Of a DNA stretch of 64,000 nucleotides, positions 1-12,965 are shown piece by piece. The position numbers and the translations under genes were made by a program. The stretch comes from Serinus canaria. Taxonomy: Eukaryota > Chordata > Aves > Passeriformes > Fringillidae. The notes below the pieces were generated by a model. It was given only the letters and a program-made list of their open reading frames with translations. It ran no database searches and was not told where the DNA came from. The DNA lies in contig NC_066333.1 in NCBI RefSeq assembly GCF_022539315.1, forward strand, positions 4,721,501 through 4,785,500. The letters are read 5' to 3'. Each line of letters starts with the position of its first letter. Within the stretch, counting starts at the first letter, position 1.

Positions 1-3000
1 TTTTGCATTTAAGAGAGTTCAGGTTTTGAGACAATTTCCTTATATTAGTTTTTCAGTGAATTCTGCAAAACTGGACTTTGGGGCTTAAGCTGATGCCTGT
101 GATGGGAAAAAAAAAAAACTTGAAAAATTAGGAAAAAAGCTTAAAAAGTGGTTTCTGTAAGTTTGATAAAGGTCCATGTAGCAGTGGCTTTCAGAACAGT
201 TTTTGAAAATTAGAAATGGTGTGGAAGAAGGCAATGGGAACAATGTAGCACAAAATGGGGTAAACTTTGAGACTTTGTCTTTCTATACATTATTCATCAC
301 TGCTCATGAAAGGCGACTTGGCTTCTCTTGTGTTTTTGACGGCCAATTGGAAATGGTGAAAATGTTTGTAACTTCTATTGTGTTTTTTTCTAATTAGACA
401 AGACAAATAGTTTATGAAGAGCAAGGACAGAATTAATCATGGGCTCTTGCTCATCACAGCTGTGCTCTGAATGCCTGACAGAGCCACTTTATGGCATATA
501 ATTCAACATATAGAATAAATGCAGTACAAAGGACAGAGTTTGGACAGCATTTGCAGTGGTGATCACGTTGTTTTGCAAAGTCCTGAGCATAACTGAGTAC
601 AATTGAACTGAATGGGAGCTGTGAGATGCTTTGGAAAGTGAAATCCTCGCTGGCATTTCCAAAGAGGAGATCTGAATCTGGATTACAGCTTTTTGTGCAA
701 TTTGGGTATAATTTCCATGTCTAATTTGGTGGGTGCACAAATGTATTGAGTGTTTTCTGCAGGCAGTTGGTTACCTAAGCATCCAGCTCTCCCTTTGGGT
801 TTAAAAGCATAGAAATCAGGAGGTTCAGATTGTACTTTCAAGTCATATGATTAAAGTCTTCCCTCTATGTCAATCTGAAGATTAGAAGCTGTGTTTGTAT
901 TCCAGATGAACTATGTGTGTGTTTTTCTGAATGATCTGTTGCCAGTAGCAATTGTAATTAATGTTTCTTGTGAAGTTCAGAGTGTATACAACTTGCTGTT
1001 AGCTTTTTAACGAAATATCATCTTGCTTATTGCTCTTCAACACTTCTTCTTTCATCTTAGAATGAATCTGAAAGATTTCTGATGTTCTACTTTGATTTTA
1101 AAAACCCTCTCCTTTTTTTCCTTAGAGACTGTCCACTGCACAGAGCATTACCCTTTGCATTGTATGAGTAGTTTAGCTTTACAGGGTGCAGCTGAAGTGG
1201 CTTCTCAGACTTTTACCTGAGTCAGACTTCAAAAATGATCAGTGATCATTTTCACCTGGACATTTTTCTGCCTTGTCACTTCAAATGGGCATTTGTCTGC
1301 CTCGTGCCTACTGGCAGTGAATAACTGACCTACAGGCACAAATTCTGTCTAGATGTGCAAAGTCAATTAATTTACACATTTAAGTAGCTGTGCCCACACT
1401 TTTAAGGTCTGTTTTAAGTCACTTTGAGCATGCCACTGACAGGCAGGAATGTGAGCCTAAGTGTTAGTCCTTAAAGAACTAATTTTTTTAGTCTAGCAGA
1501 AAAGAAAGAGGTTTATTCTCTATCACAGTATTATTATTGTATTGCAGCAATGTCTGTAAATTTCAGGCTGATGTAAAAACTGAATTGTAAAGTGTGGCTT
1601 GCTTGGCTCTCAGTTCATCTCTTGAACAAGACATTCACAGGTTTCCATTTGATTCACTGGTGTTTGTATACAGTAGGCTAAAACACCTGACTTAAACTCT
1701 GCCAGCTCTGGCTGGAAATACTGGAAGCATTGCAACTACACAGATTAAAGTTTCAGAGAGGTGAGAGAAGTGTCTGATCATGGAGGTGCCTTGTGAAAAC
1801 AAACCTTTCAAAATCTGCCACAGATATCCCACGTCATGTGCTGTGAGCAGGTTGTGGCTGTAAGATCCAACATACTTTTGATTATCAGTTTTTAAAGCAC
1901 TAGTTTTCAAGGGGTGGAAGAGGTTTGCTGATTTTGTTATGAGCAGACAGTGCTCATCTCAGTGTCTGATCTCTCACACTGGTGTTTAGAATTTGGGAGA
2001 GTTGAGATCCTCACTGTCAGAGATGACGGAACACAAACCCGCTGCTCCTTACTGGTGTTTGATACTTATTTCTCTGCAGCAATTCAAAGTTTCACTGGGT
2101 TCAGAAGTGCCAAAACAGCACATTTAGTACTCCTCAAAATACAAAAAAAATCAGCTTCTGGAAGTGAAGAACATCTGCATCTAAAACACGCCAATTAGCA
2201 GAAGACACGAGTGGTGCTAAGGCGCTTGCTCTATTTTTGGTCACTGGCTACGTGATCAGGAAAGAAACAGAAAATGTTTTGGCTTTGATTAACTCTTCTC
2301 ACTCCCTTTTAAAAGCATTTCTTCTGGTTTTAACAACCTTTCACCAGTGAAAGGTTGGTGAACAAAGCGAATCCATGATGTATAAATGTGTCTGGAATCA
2401 TGCAAATATATGGTCATGGGCAATTTATTTGATATATTTACTAAATAGTCTGCAGCCTGCTGAGTGTGATACACTGTGCCCTGCTACACAGAAAGCCAAG
2501 GAAGGCATATATAGTTAAATAATTCATATTTGTATACTTAAAGCTTGAATTTTCACATCTCCAGTTTTTATTTTGACTTTTGTTCTGTCACTTGACTTTG
2601 GTTTTTTTTCATGTTTGCAGGATTCTCCTGAGTTAGTGTTTAGTTTTAGCACAAGTAAACATAATTTATGAAAATTGGTATGAAACTCTGTTGGCAGAAG
2701 AAATCTTAGTAGAACCTGTTCAGCTCAGTTCACTGCCAGAGAACAGAGATGTGGGGCTGTTGTAGTTTAAGCATGGCTTCCTTTTTAAAGTTTTCTTTGT
2801 TTTAGTTGGGAGTCTTTTCAGTAACATTTTTATAAAATTATTGTCTTATTCCAAAATCACTTACTGAAAAGTCTGTTGAGAGCATCCTTCAGGCTACAGG
2901 GAAACATAAATTTGTAGCACATTGTAATGTTTTAGTTCATCCTTCTGTGTGTCTAAATATTTCACAACCACCAAAGTACAGCAGAAGGTGCAGTTTTAAG

Positions 3001-4927
3001 TTAATCAAGGAGATTTTGCATAACAAGGCAGAGTGAACATCTGAGCCCACTAAGGACAAAGCAGGCAATCATATTAATGCTGATTATCGACAGGCACTTC
3101 AACTGGAAGTTGAATTTGGTTCCCAGTGCATAGAACAGCACAAAATAATTCAGGTGTTTGGGGTTTCTGTGAAATGTGCTGCAAGGCTTAGCTTGAGACC
3201 TTGTGTGACTTCTCAGGCATTTGCAGAACGTGAATCTCTTGACCCCATTTGCTCTTTTCCTTCCTTCCAGAGGTCAGGTGTTGTCCATACCTGATACCTG
3301 ACTGCCATTCATCCCTGGTGGCCTCGTTCAGCCCCTTGGAAGGGAAGGCACAACTCCCCATGGGTTCTGTAATTTTTCAGACAAAGCCATTAGCAGCTCT
3401 GCACCTGTCAGAGTTGCCATACCTTAATGGCTTTGAAGCTGATTTACAAATACTTTAGTGCTGTATTATCTCAAATGTTTAGCAATTTCCCTGGTCCTGT
3501 CAGGCAAAACAAGCTCAGGTGTTAATTATGGTTATTCCAAGTGTAGCATATGGGGAAATGAAAAAAGTCTTGCAGGTACAGCAATAAAACAAAATGTTAA
3601 TTAGTCTTTGGGTAAAACTGACATCAAAAGAGGGCACTAGTCCTCCACTGAACCCAGGTGTGGTGTGTTCCCAGGTTTCTCTCTCTGTAAGTGTGGAGTG
3701 CTGCTGATAGAACAGTTATCATTTTGGAGTGGAGCAAAATCTGTGCTTATTTGTATTTGTAATTTCAGTGGAATCCTTCCAATGCTATTTATGAGACCTC
3801 GAATAGACTGTGAGAGAAGGAACAGGAAAGCTCAGTGCAGAACAGCAGAAGCCTCTATTTCAATGCTTCAGAGCAGGGATGTGGAATTCAGCCACAGTCT
3901 TGGTGCTGGTGGTGTAATAGACGTGACCTTTTAAAAAGACCCCTTAATTTATGTACAACTACTCAGAACAGGGCAACAGACACCATCAAAATGCTTTTTC
4001 TACACCAAAAGTGAGGTGGGTTGCAGAGACTTCCTGGTGCTTTCACAGGCTCTGTCACAGAGTCCACTGAAATGAATGAGAAGATGCCTTCAGAGCTAAA
4101 TTGTGGTGGCTCTACTGGGTTTGGGGCTTTGCTCAGGTAGCTCACAGCATCTTTTTCTGTGCTGCAGAACAGCAGGTCCCTTAGTACCTAAAGCTGCATT
4201 GTTTTAGTCAGCAAGAGTTACAGATGGTGACTGGCCCCAGTATAGGGAAAAAATAAGAAATTAAAAAAAAAAAGAGTTTTTTTTTCTTGGTGCTTGTTCC
4301 AGGCCCATGGTTGTTCTGGTCTTTGTTGCTGGCTGTGTATTTTCCCTCTGGAAAGCAGATGGATATGTCTGCCCAGCACTGGAAAACAGCTCCAGTGTGG
4401 CAGTTTAAACCCAGTCCAGCTAAAATACAGGGAGCCAATGCCTTTGGCACCAGTCTCCAGAGGGCTCAATCAGATCTGCTACAGTCACAGCTGGAGCTCT
4501 GAAATGGCTCAGCTTTGGTGTGAACTGAACATCCTGGGGAAAAAAGAGTGCTTTGGTGGGTGGCACCACTGCTCAGGTGGCTGGTAAATTCATATATCAA
4601 GGTCAATCTTGTTCCAGCTACTTCCTTTGTTCCTTCACTTCAGCTTTGACTTCAATGGGAGTATATTTTCTAGAGATACCTAACAAGAATAGGAAAGGAT
4701 CCTATACATACTAGTTATTCCATCTACAAATAACAATAATAGAAAAAAAAATCATAGGTTTTAAAAATGCCATTTTATAATTGAATTATTTAAACATCAG
4801 GCTTTTTGCAGTATTACAGATGCCTTAAAATCAAGTAATATACTCAATGTTTACCCTAGAGCTTTTTTAGGTTTCTCACTTTAGTGCCTTTAGTGACTAG
4901 GAGACTCTATATTTTAATTTGTGTGCC
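1..4927. other. Non-coding stretch, no gene recognised
   Basis: No exon, RNA gene or known repeat family was recognised here. The longest open frames are under 100 codons and look random. Small structures are present: a 12-base A-run at 107-118; a 9-bp-arm inverted repeat at 1232-1252 (arms aaaatgatc and gatcatttt, loop agt); an 11-bp-arm inverted repeat at 2334-2357 with a 2-base loop; and an A11-GAG-T9 foldback at 4263-4285. The sequence is moderately AT-rich and CpG-poor, as expected for vertebrate intron or intergenic DNA. Old, unrecognisable repeats may be hidden in it. Confidence 0.6.
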
Positions 4928-5456
4928 TGTGATGTTGCTGTCCTGCTTTCAGCTGGGGGAGGCAATTTTCTCCCCAGCAGCTGGCACAGTGCTGGGGTTT
5001 GGATTTGGGATGAGAAAGGGGCTGGTGTTTGGGTGTTGCTGAGCTGTGCTTGTACAAACTCAAGAACTTTTCAGCTTCCCAGCCTGCCCTGACAGCAAGG
5101 GGATGGGGGACACAACAAGCTGGGAGAGGACACTGTTGGGACAGCTGACCTCAAAATAAATTGATATATTTATGCCAAAGGGCTGTGCCAGGCTATGGGA
5201 TTTTGTGGCTAATCTGTCAACAGGAGAGGTGGCCACTGCTGGGGGACTGGCTGGGCATCAGTCAGGAAGGGGTGAGCAATTGCACTGTGCATCACTTCTT
5301 TTGTATATTCTTTTGTCTTTCTATTGTTATTTTTCCTCCCTTTCCTGTCCTATTAAACTGTCTTTATCTCACCCCACCTTATTTCTCCTCCATCCCACTG
5401 GGAGTGAGGGAGTGAGCAGCTGTGGGGTGTTCCACTGCCTGCCCAGATAAACCACA
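4928..5456 (+). mobile_element. Solo LTR of an avian ERVL-like endogenous retrovirus
   Basis: This is a complete or nearly complete long terminal repeat in plus orientation, about 529 bp. The U3-like start has the family's 'caattttctccccagcagct' region, then 'tttggatttgggatgagaa', 'acttttcagcttc' and 'aagctgggagaggacact'. The R/U5-like end has 'gagcaattgcactgtgcatc', 'tttgtatattctttt' and 'cctattaaactgtctttatc', with an attaaa polyadenylation signal at 5352-5357. It ends in 'ataaaccaca'. This combination is typical of the ERVL-type LTRs abundant in birds. Neither flank shows internal retroviral sequence, so it is probably a solo LTR left by LTR-LTR recombination. No clear target-site duplication is visible; the flanks share only 'gcc'. 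The exact 5' boundary is uncertain by several bases. A TATA box is not obvious, and the copy is too diverged to assume promoter activity. Confidence 0.88.
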
Positions 5457-7167
5457 GCCCTTGCTAAAGGTTCAGTGGAAACACTGAAAACCTCTGGCTT
5501 AAACTCTGAATTTAGGACTGGTACAACTAGATAATGACTAGGCATCAAAGGCTTCAAATATCTTTGCATTATAATTGATGTCCCTCACATACCTATCAAA
5601 ATTTCTTTCAAAATTTAAAACAGCCTCAGGCTTTCCCCATGTAAGAAGTGGATCCTGCCTTTCCCATATTTAAAGAGTTGATTCCAGAGAGGTTTGCCAG
5701 TGTTTGGTTCCTCTTAAATGCTTGCTATTTCTGTACAATTCCCTGAAGTGTATGATGGTTTATTTGATTTCATTAACATTTGGAAAGGATTTGAGGAATT
5801 GCATGGTTTGGTCACTCCAGTAAAAAGATAATAATGCTCTTGGGAGCAGCTGAATGTGGAAATTGCATGTGAGAAGCTGCATGTCCATCCTAGGAGGCTG
5901 TAACAGCCTCTCTCTACGGTGTGCTATAAAGTTTTAACTGCTCTAATCAGCCAGGACCATCACTACCACTCATGTCAGAGGAATAGCTCTCTTCTGTGAT
6001 AACATCTGAGGGCTGTTCTCATTGATGGCCCTGCCTATATATCATTTTCCAAGCATGAGAACACATTCAAGTCCAAACTTGTTGCATATTGAAATGATTT
6101 GGAGGGAAGGCCACCACGAGAGGAGGACTGGCCAGGATCTGGCAGTGGGTAGGGAAAGTTTGGATTCACATTTCCTCTTTCCATGCCTTCCAGCACGCCT
6201 GTATTACAGGCATGGCTATAAAGCCATTTTCTTCACCAAGCTACCTCTTTTACCAGCTGCATAGTGCCATGAATAGTGTCACACTGCCAGAGCAAGCTGG
6301 TGAGGTTGTTCCCTTCCCTAAAAGAAAGGGCAGGAAGGCAGCAGGGGGCTGGGGGCAGGTGAACTGCACGAACACCCTGGCTGGCAGTGGCAGCCCCCTG
6401 GGCTCTGGGCTGCTCTTCCAGGGGTGCTGGAAGCTCTCACAGCCCACGTGGGCCAGCTGACAAGTGTTGATGTGACTCCTGTATTCCAGCAGCATCTGAC
6501 AAAGGTGTCTGTGGAGTCTAACAAAGTTTTCACTGAGTTGGGCAGGGATGTGAAGGGTCCTCTGGGATGTGGCACACTCCATGCAAATCCCTGTTGCTTA
6601 GTAGCATTTAGATAGAATTTTGCAAGACCTCAGGAGAGGATGCAGTGATTGCTATGCCATGACTTGTTGCAGTGGCCTGCCCCAGAGACCTGCCAGCACT
6701 TCTTGCAGCCATTGGCAATTGCATTTGAAAGGGGCTGCTCTCACAGCAGCCAGGCTGGCAGCAAGAGCAGAGCAGTGTGTGGCCTGCAGCATGGTCCCTG
6801 CTCAGGATCACTGCCTGCAAGCCAGCAAAACGGATGGAATGCTGCTGTAACAATATTAAGTAGCCTCATCTCTCTTTTTGAATTTGGTCCTTGTGTTTTA
6901 TCAGAGCTGTGTACATTACCCAGCATCCGAGAGGATAATACAGGGCTTTATCTCAAATCTTTGAGAGCTGCCTCCCTTGGAGTCTGAAATGCTGTATGTG
7001 ATAGTAGTCACTTCTTGGGAGGAGGGTTGCCCTGCTCCAAATTAGAAAGGCAAAAGCTCAATTGTGTTTTTCTTTTCCTTTGAAACATTGTGAATAAGGC
7101 ACGGAAAAACTTACCAGCCCACTGTCACTTTAGTCTCTTGTGTTGAGAATTCAAGCTACAGTTTACA
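5457..7167. other. Non-coding stretch with a GC-rich patch
   Basis: No gene or named repeat was recognised. From about 6300 to 6850 the sequence is richer in G+C (for example 'cagcagggggctgggggcag') and holds overlapping open frames of up to 112 codons on both strands. Frames open on both strands at once are what GC-rich, stop-poor sequence gives by chance, and none resembles a protein family. The rest is ordinary mixed-composition sequence. Confidence 0.55.
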
Positions 7168-7232
7168 TCCCTCCCTCCCTCCCCTCTCTGCCTCTTTTTT
7201 TACATCCTTTCCCTCCCCACCTCTTCTCCCAG
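7168..7232 (+). repeat. Polypyrimidine tract ending in CAG
   Basis: About 65 bases are almost entirely C and T, with ccctccctccctccc near the start and a T7 run in the middle. The tract ends in 'ctcttctcccag' at 7232. It is low-complexity DNA on the plus strand. The last 30 bases also have the form of a strong splice acceptor. No convincing open frame with a matching donor follows, so an exon is not called. Confidence 0.7.
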
Positions 7233-7690
7233 CACCATACAAGTGTTTAATCTTAGACATGGGTGTAAACCTGTCTATTCCTTATTTTGCATCCTTCGAG
7301 TATTATTATAATCAGGCCAGTTTATTAAGAATTAATGCCCCTTTGTGAGCAGAGGATAATGGAATGGCCACATTTCCTCTTGTGCTGGACTGTGATTTAC
7401 TAATAGGAGCTTCTAGGGAAAGGATCATAAAAGAGTGAGTCCCCCACCTCTGGATTAATATTTAATCAGGTGTTAAGAGAGCCTTGTGTTGTATCCTAGA
7501 GTTGCTAGCATAAACCTGCAGGGGAAATGAGAGGGTCCTGCGTCTTAAAGGGGCAATGCAATTATAATTAGAGGTTTGATCCAAAGCCCTTGGACATAAA
7601 TGAAAAGCTCCTGTTGATTTGAAGACCTCTGGATCTGGCCCAAAGGGAACCAAAAATAATGAATGTTTTTGCATGTGAGACATAGAAAGA
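7233..7690. promoter_or_regulatory. Candidate conserved non-coding element
   Basis: This is an AT-rich block with many homeodomain-type and forkhead-type words, such as attattataatcagg, ttaagaattaatgcc, ggattaatatttaatcagg and gcaattataattagagg. Both edges pass into plainer sequence. No frame is open through it and no repeat family is recognised. Dense TAAT/ATTA words between less structured flanks are typical of developmental enhancers in vertebrate gene deserts. This is an inference from composition only, and conservation was not tested. Confidence 0.25.
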
Positions 7691-10600
7691 CAGGCGTACT
7701 TATTTATATAATTATTTCAAAGGTATCAAACGAGGTTAACAAGCATGGCCTAAATTGAAAATGAATGGGATGCAAGAGGGCTGCTGCCAAAAACATGCAT
7801 CAAACAAGCTGGGGGCCAAACAGTTCCAAACTTTGAAAGTATGTGCACGTGAATTCAGATGGCTTAGCTCTTGTATTTCATGGCTAAATAAGCTACGCTG
7901 AGAGAAGCGTGGCAGTTGACTTGTTCCAAGTCTCATTATGGTTTGTGGACTATAGCTCAATAATCTGTTTTTAAGTAGGCACAGATCAGCTCCCTTCAGT
8001 TTACAGAACTGCAGCTGGTTCCCCAAACCAGCAGCACCACATCCTCTGCAGCCCTGTCCTCCTGCAGGAGCAGCTCAGGTGGGATGCTCTGGCTGGGACA
8101 CAGCCCTGCAGGCCCCCAGAGCAGAGAGTGCAGGCAGCCCATCTGACAGTGGGGCTTGTCATTTAATCTGATTTCTGCAATCCAAGTGCCTTTTTCAGTT
8201 TCTGTATCATGTTTCCAGTATTCCAAGACACGTTCCAGTACTGTCACTGGGTTATTCCATCATAAAGCTGGGCGTATAGATTTTTAAGAACTTAAAATAT
8301 ATTATTGACTTGGAACAGGGTGTTGGGGGGTGTGTGTTGTTGGCCACTGTAATTTATTGCTGTGTTTCAAACTTTGCCCAGTAAGTACAGCCTCCAGCTG
8401 ATGTGAAGCCCCTGATAAGAAGCAAGGATGCAAAAATGAGGGTGGTGCTGAGACTCTTTAGATGGGGGGCGGAAAGGAGGGGCTGCTCTGCTCCTGTAGT
8501 GCCTGTGAGAGAATGAAGTTTGACCATGGCAAGTCTCTCTCCTTGCTACAAAAAACATTTTGCTGTCTGGTGATGGTGTGCTGAGGGGCTGCCCAGCTGA
8601 GATGGTTTTTATGATCTTGTGCCATCCTTCAAACCAGCCCTTCAACCCCATGCCCTCAGTATGCCTGGGAGCACATTAAATCCCCCAGGAAGGTGGCACG
8701 TGCAGGTGCTCAGTGTGGCTCTCTGTAATTCAGAGCAGCCTGTCATGTCCTAGGTCACTGTGTTTCCATTGATCTCTGTTTGCATCTGCTCTCCATCTAA
8801 GCTGGTTTTGCATTTGTGCTAAATATAGCAGAGACAGGGGGCACTGATTAGGGCTGTGTTTGTATCAATAAATCTCCCCCTCTCTCTGAGCCTCCTGGGG
8901 ACGCCTTGCACAGGTAACTTGGTGCAGTGTGCTGTGGGATGATGACATGCAGCATTACATCTGGTTAATTCAGAAAATCTGCCAGTATTCCTTCAACTGA
9001 TTTTGGCTACTTGTATTTTAAAAAGTAAAGCCTGTAACAGGAGTGTAGATGTAGCTCTAAACACAGCTAGAGTGCTTGCAGGAGTTATAAATCATTTGAG
9101 AGAACATTGGTCGTGCACTTCCTTGTTTTGTGTTTTTGGAATTGCACTTTGAGCATGAATTCTGGTTTTCCTGCAAACTTACAACTTAGAGTTCAACAGA
9201 GACCCACAGCATGCTGCATCTTCCAAACAACAGTGAAAGTGAATTTCTTTACTTTGGAACTGGATATCTTTAATTCTAGTAGCAGAATTCTGAGCTGTAT
9301 CTAAACCAAATATATTCATGATAAGCCTCTTCTCTCCTTTTTCTCAGAGTCATCTTTTCATTCATTTGATGCTTCTGATTTCATGAGGGAACTTGGAAAC
9401 TTTTTATGCAGAATTTTAAAATTATTTGTTTGTGGGTTTTCTGCATCCTGTGCTTTTGGAATCAGAAATCGGATTTTATGAATTGAAATCTGTAACTACA
9501 GAAGAACTTTTTCACTTCAGATTTACACTGAAAAAGTTGGTTTGATTGCACCCTCGAGATTTCATGATCTGAAGGCAATAGAAAATAGGCTGTATGGTTT
9601 TGTTGGGTTTGTTTTCATTATCTTGAGGTCTTTGCAGCTACCTCAGGCTCCGTAAAAAGTTAGGATGCCAAATTTTGGCATATTGAAGTATTACAGTGCA
9701 GTCAGTATCTGTGAGAATCCCCAGCAGAGATGGGCAGGGATAAAGAGGGCATGTGCCAGGCAGGAAAAGCAGGAATGGATGTGGAACCTGCATCCCCTGG
9801 ATCTCAGCTGTGCTCCTGAACCAGAGCTGAACAGCTGCCTCCCTTGTGATGGTTGCTCCCAGAGAAAGGCTTTCCCTGAAAACCTCTTCCCAACACCACC
9901 TCTAATAGGCAAGGCTTATTTCACAGTTTTATTCCAGCTCATTTAAGTTTAGGGACCTTCCCTGTTGCTCATTAATCTCAAGGAAAAATGCAGATGAGAG
10001 AGGTTCAGCCGGTGTGCAGCCACTCCAGATGAAGCTGGGCAAGGGCTTTTCTGTCCTCCTGCTGGCTGGAGGTCAGGAGCCATGGCTGCATTAAAACACC
10101 TCAACAGAGCAATGCCCAATTACCCAGCCCCTCACTAGGGCTGGGGGCTGTGAGACCATTACTGTTGGATAGGAAGAGCTGGATCTCCCCATCGTTTGGT
10201 GAGAGATGAGAAATGATCAAAGAAAACTGACTGGTGTTTGAAATGAAGTAGGGAAGGGACTTTTGCTTCTAATGAAACACTAACAGCTGCTTTGTGATTC
10301 AGCCTGCTGCCCTTGCTGGAGAATAGTACCAAATTGTCCATTAGTGGCACACAGCATTGCAATAAAACTTATGAAAATTATTTATTGCTACATCAAGCTG
10401 TACAGTTCCTTCTTACAAAGCAAGATATAGCAGAAATGGGGTAAAGGCCAAGCATTTACCATTAAGTTCCCAAATAGTAAGGTCTTACCTAATGTGCAAT
10501 GCATCCTTTGCAATTAAGAGTAGAAGTTAATGAAGTTTCTGACAGTCCTTATTTTTTCCTGGGGAGACTTTGGCAGACTGGGGCTGGCCACAAAGCAAGT

Positions 10601-12599
10601 TCTCTCCAATTCATGCAAGCCTCAGCTTTGCTCAGAAAAGCTTCATTATTTTCTCAGAACCTACCTATTAACCTTGCTCTCCTTTTCTTTTGGAGAGAGA
10701 ATTCCTTCTTTTGTGGATGTAGCTGTGAGGGAGTTTGTTTGTGCAATTCTCAACCAAGCAGACCTCATCCCCTCAGTGTCTGAGAGCTTCAGGAGGTGGT
10801 GGCAGGTGCCTGACCTGATCAGGAAAAAGCCTCCCCCTTCCTGTGGTCAATGGGAAATTTTGCCACTGACTTGTTAGAGTCAGGATTTCAGCCCTGGTGT
10901 TCTCAAAGAGCTATTGATGGCACGTGGTGGAAAACAAAGCAATGTATTTTATCACCAAAACAAGAACAAATGTGCAAATGCAGCCACAGAGATAAAGGTC
11001 AAAGCTGTTTAATGGACCTTCATAAAGTTATGTACCACTTAAATCCTAATAGACTCCAGTTTGGGGCATTTCAGTGGGATTTAATAAATAGGCTTGTGGA
11101 GAACCTCTGCACAGGGTTGAATTTCAACCTTTGCCAGGAAAACAGGAGGAGGTTAGTTTACATCAGGCATCTGTGTATTTTGTTCCCAAAGTAGCATTTA
11201 GGAAAACGGCCACAAACAGCACATGCTGGGTTATAGCTGGCAATTTAATCTGCAGGCAGGAGCATATAAAATCCATGGTAGGATGAAGTTTGCATTGCCC
11301 TGAGTGTTGGATAATGGTAGTACTCAACAAAAGCCAGCAGGCTGAGCAACAAGTGGCATTTCAAACCTCTGGGTTTATCCCAGGCTCACGTATTTTGCAG
11401 GATGGATATTGTACTTGGGTTTCTTGTATTCCAAATGCCCAACTTGTTATGGAAACAATGGGGCTGCATTAGCAGGGGTGGAGCCAAGTGGTGTTACTAC
11501 AATGCAGGAAAAAAAATCAGTTTATTCTGTGGCTTACAATTTATTTCATGGTTGGGGAAATATCAGTTTAAGTGATGATTATGTTCCCCAAGCAAGTGGT
11601 GCACTGACTCTGTGTTTAATATAAACAATTACTGTGTATGAGTTGCATGTGTGGTTATGATGTGGTGGTGTGGTACTGAGATTTTATCAGGTCTGGGCTT
11701 GTCTCCTTCCTCACCAATTCAAACTTTCCCTTAGGTCAAATTCTTACCCTCTGTGCAGATCATCTCAAGTGAATGTGAGCAAAACCTCTACAGTGCCAGT
11801 TTCTCATCCTATATCCCATTGTTGGCATATCCTGGATATTATAAATTCAGTGTCTGATGAGTCCTTCAAAGCACTTGTGGCACTCTACATGAAAGTCTTG
11901 GCTTATTCATTGTCAAAATCCTGTGCAAGGAACTGTTAGAAAAAAAGGAAAATGTTCATTTTTTAAGACTCTCTGGATATTATTTCTTTACAATGTGATT
12001 TTCTGTGGCATCTCAATATTTTTGGCAATGGAGGGGATAAGTGGTTTGAGCTGCTTGAAAGTGCCCAGGGAATTGCACTGTTTAGTTCACACTGTACTTG
12101 CTACCAGCTTCTGGGTTAATCCAGCCACCCTTATCCTCTGTTCTCTGAATTTCCAAAGCAGAAAGATCAACTTCAGTATTTCAAAACGTGGGAAATAAAA
12201 GCACTGCCCATTTCAACCTCACCCCTGGATCCTAGGGATGAATTTGCTGGTCCTGACCTAGTCTGTCAAGGCAGGCAGAAGTGCTGTCACACCCTGCCTG
12301 TGGTTTTGTGTGCCCCCAAAGGCTTTTCCCTCCCCTGGGGAAGTGCTTGGCAGGTGAGGAACCAGCCAGGCCAACCCTGACAGGAGACCAGGAGAGTCCC
12401 TGACACAAAGTCTCTGAAAACAGCCACAGCTCTGCTTTTGGTGACCTGGGAGCAGAAGGAAGGAGGGACAGGACAGTGTTCCCTTGCCAGCAGGCAGATA
12501 AGGGTTACTGTCTCAGCCTGGAATTTCAGTCTTGCCTCTTACTCCAGTACCCTCCCCCATCCTCCCTTCAGCTTTAATATCTAGGTTTGTCTGATTTTT
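7691..12599. other. Non-coding stretch, no gene recognised
   Basis: Nothing coding was recognised. The sequence alternates between AT-rich parts and GC-richer patches around 8015-8150, 8450-8520 and 12230-12500. Open frames reach 115 codons (10530-10877), but none has a domain-like sequence, a signal peptide or a paired splice structure. No CR1, LTR or SINE match was recognised. Confidence 0.55.
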
Positions 12600-12965
12600 A
12601 AACTGGGTTATTTGAATGTCAAACTTTCAATAACACTTTAACAGAGGTGTCCATTAACCCATGCTAAATTACAGCAGAACATCTCTGGAAATACATGTGA
12701 CATCCACATGAATACCAAATGAATTCATTAGGATCAGTGCTGTTACAATGAATACCAAATGAAACCCACAGTGATGGGGACATCATCTCCCTGGGAATAA
12801 TCGACAGCCTTCCTTTGGCACTAGTCAAACACATCAGCTGTTTGTTTCCACTGATGAGAGGTGGCAGTCTAGGTTTTGGTTAGATAAACAAATGATGACA
12901 CCAATAATCACTTAGTTGGTGGCTGTAATGCTTAATAATCACATCCTGATATCATGCACACTAGA
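12600..12965. promoter_or_regulatory. Candidate conserved non-coding element with a short direct repeat
   Basis: This AT-rich block carries a perfect 16-bp direct repeat, atgaataccaaatgaa, at 12708-12723 and 12748-12763 (period 40). Downstream it has closely spaced homeodomain-like and forkhead-like words, including ataaacaaatgatg, caataatcactta and gcttaataatcac. There is no open frame and no named repeat. The density of such words suggests an enhancer, but cross-species alignment is needed to support it. Confidence 0.25.

Noticed and set aside
4263..4285. A11-GAG-T9 foldback as a terminator or regulatory hairpin
   Set aside because: Adjacent A and T homopolymers pair trivially. No transcript is known to end here.
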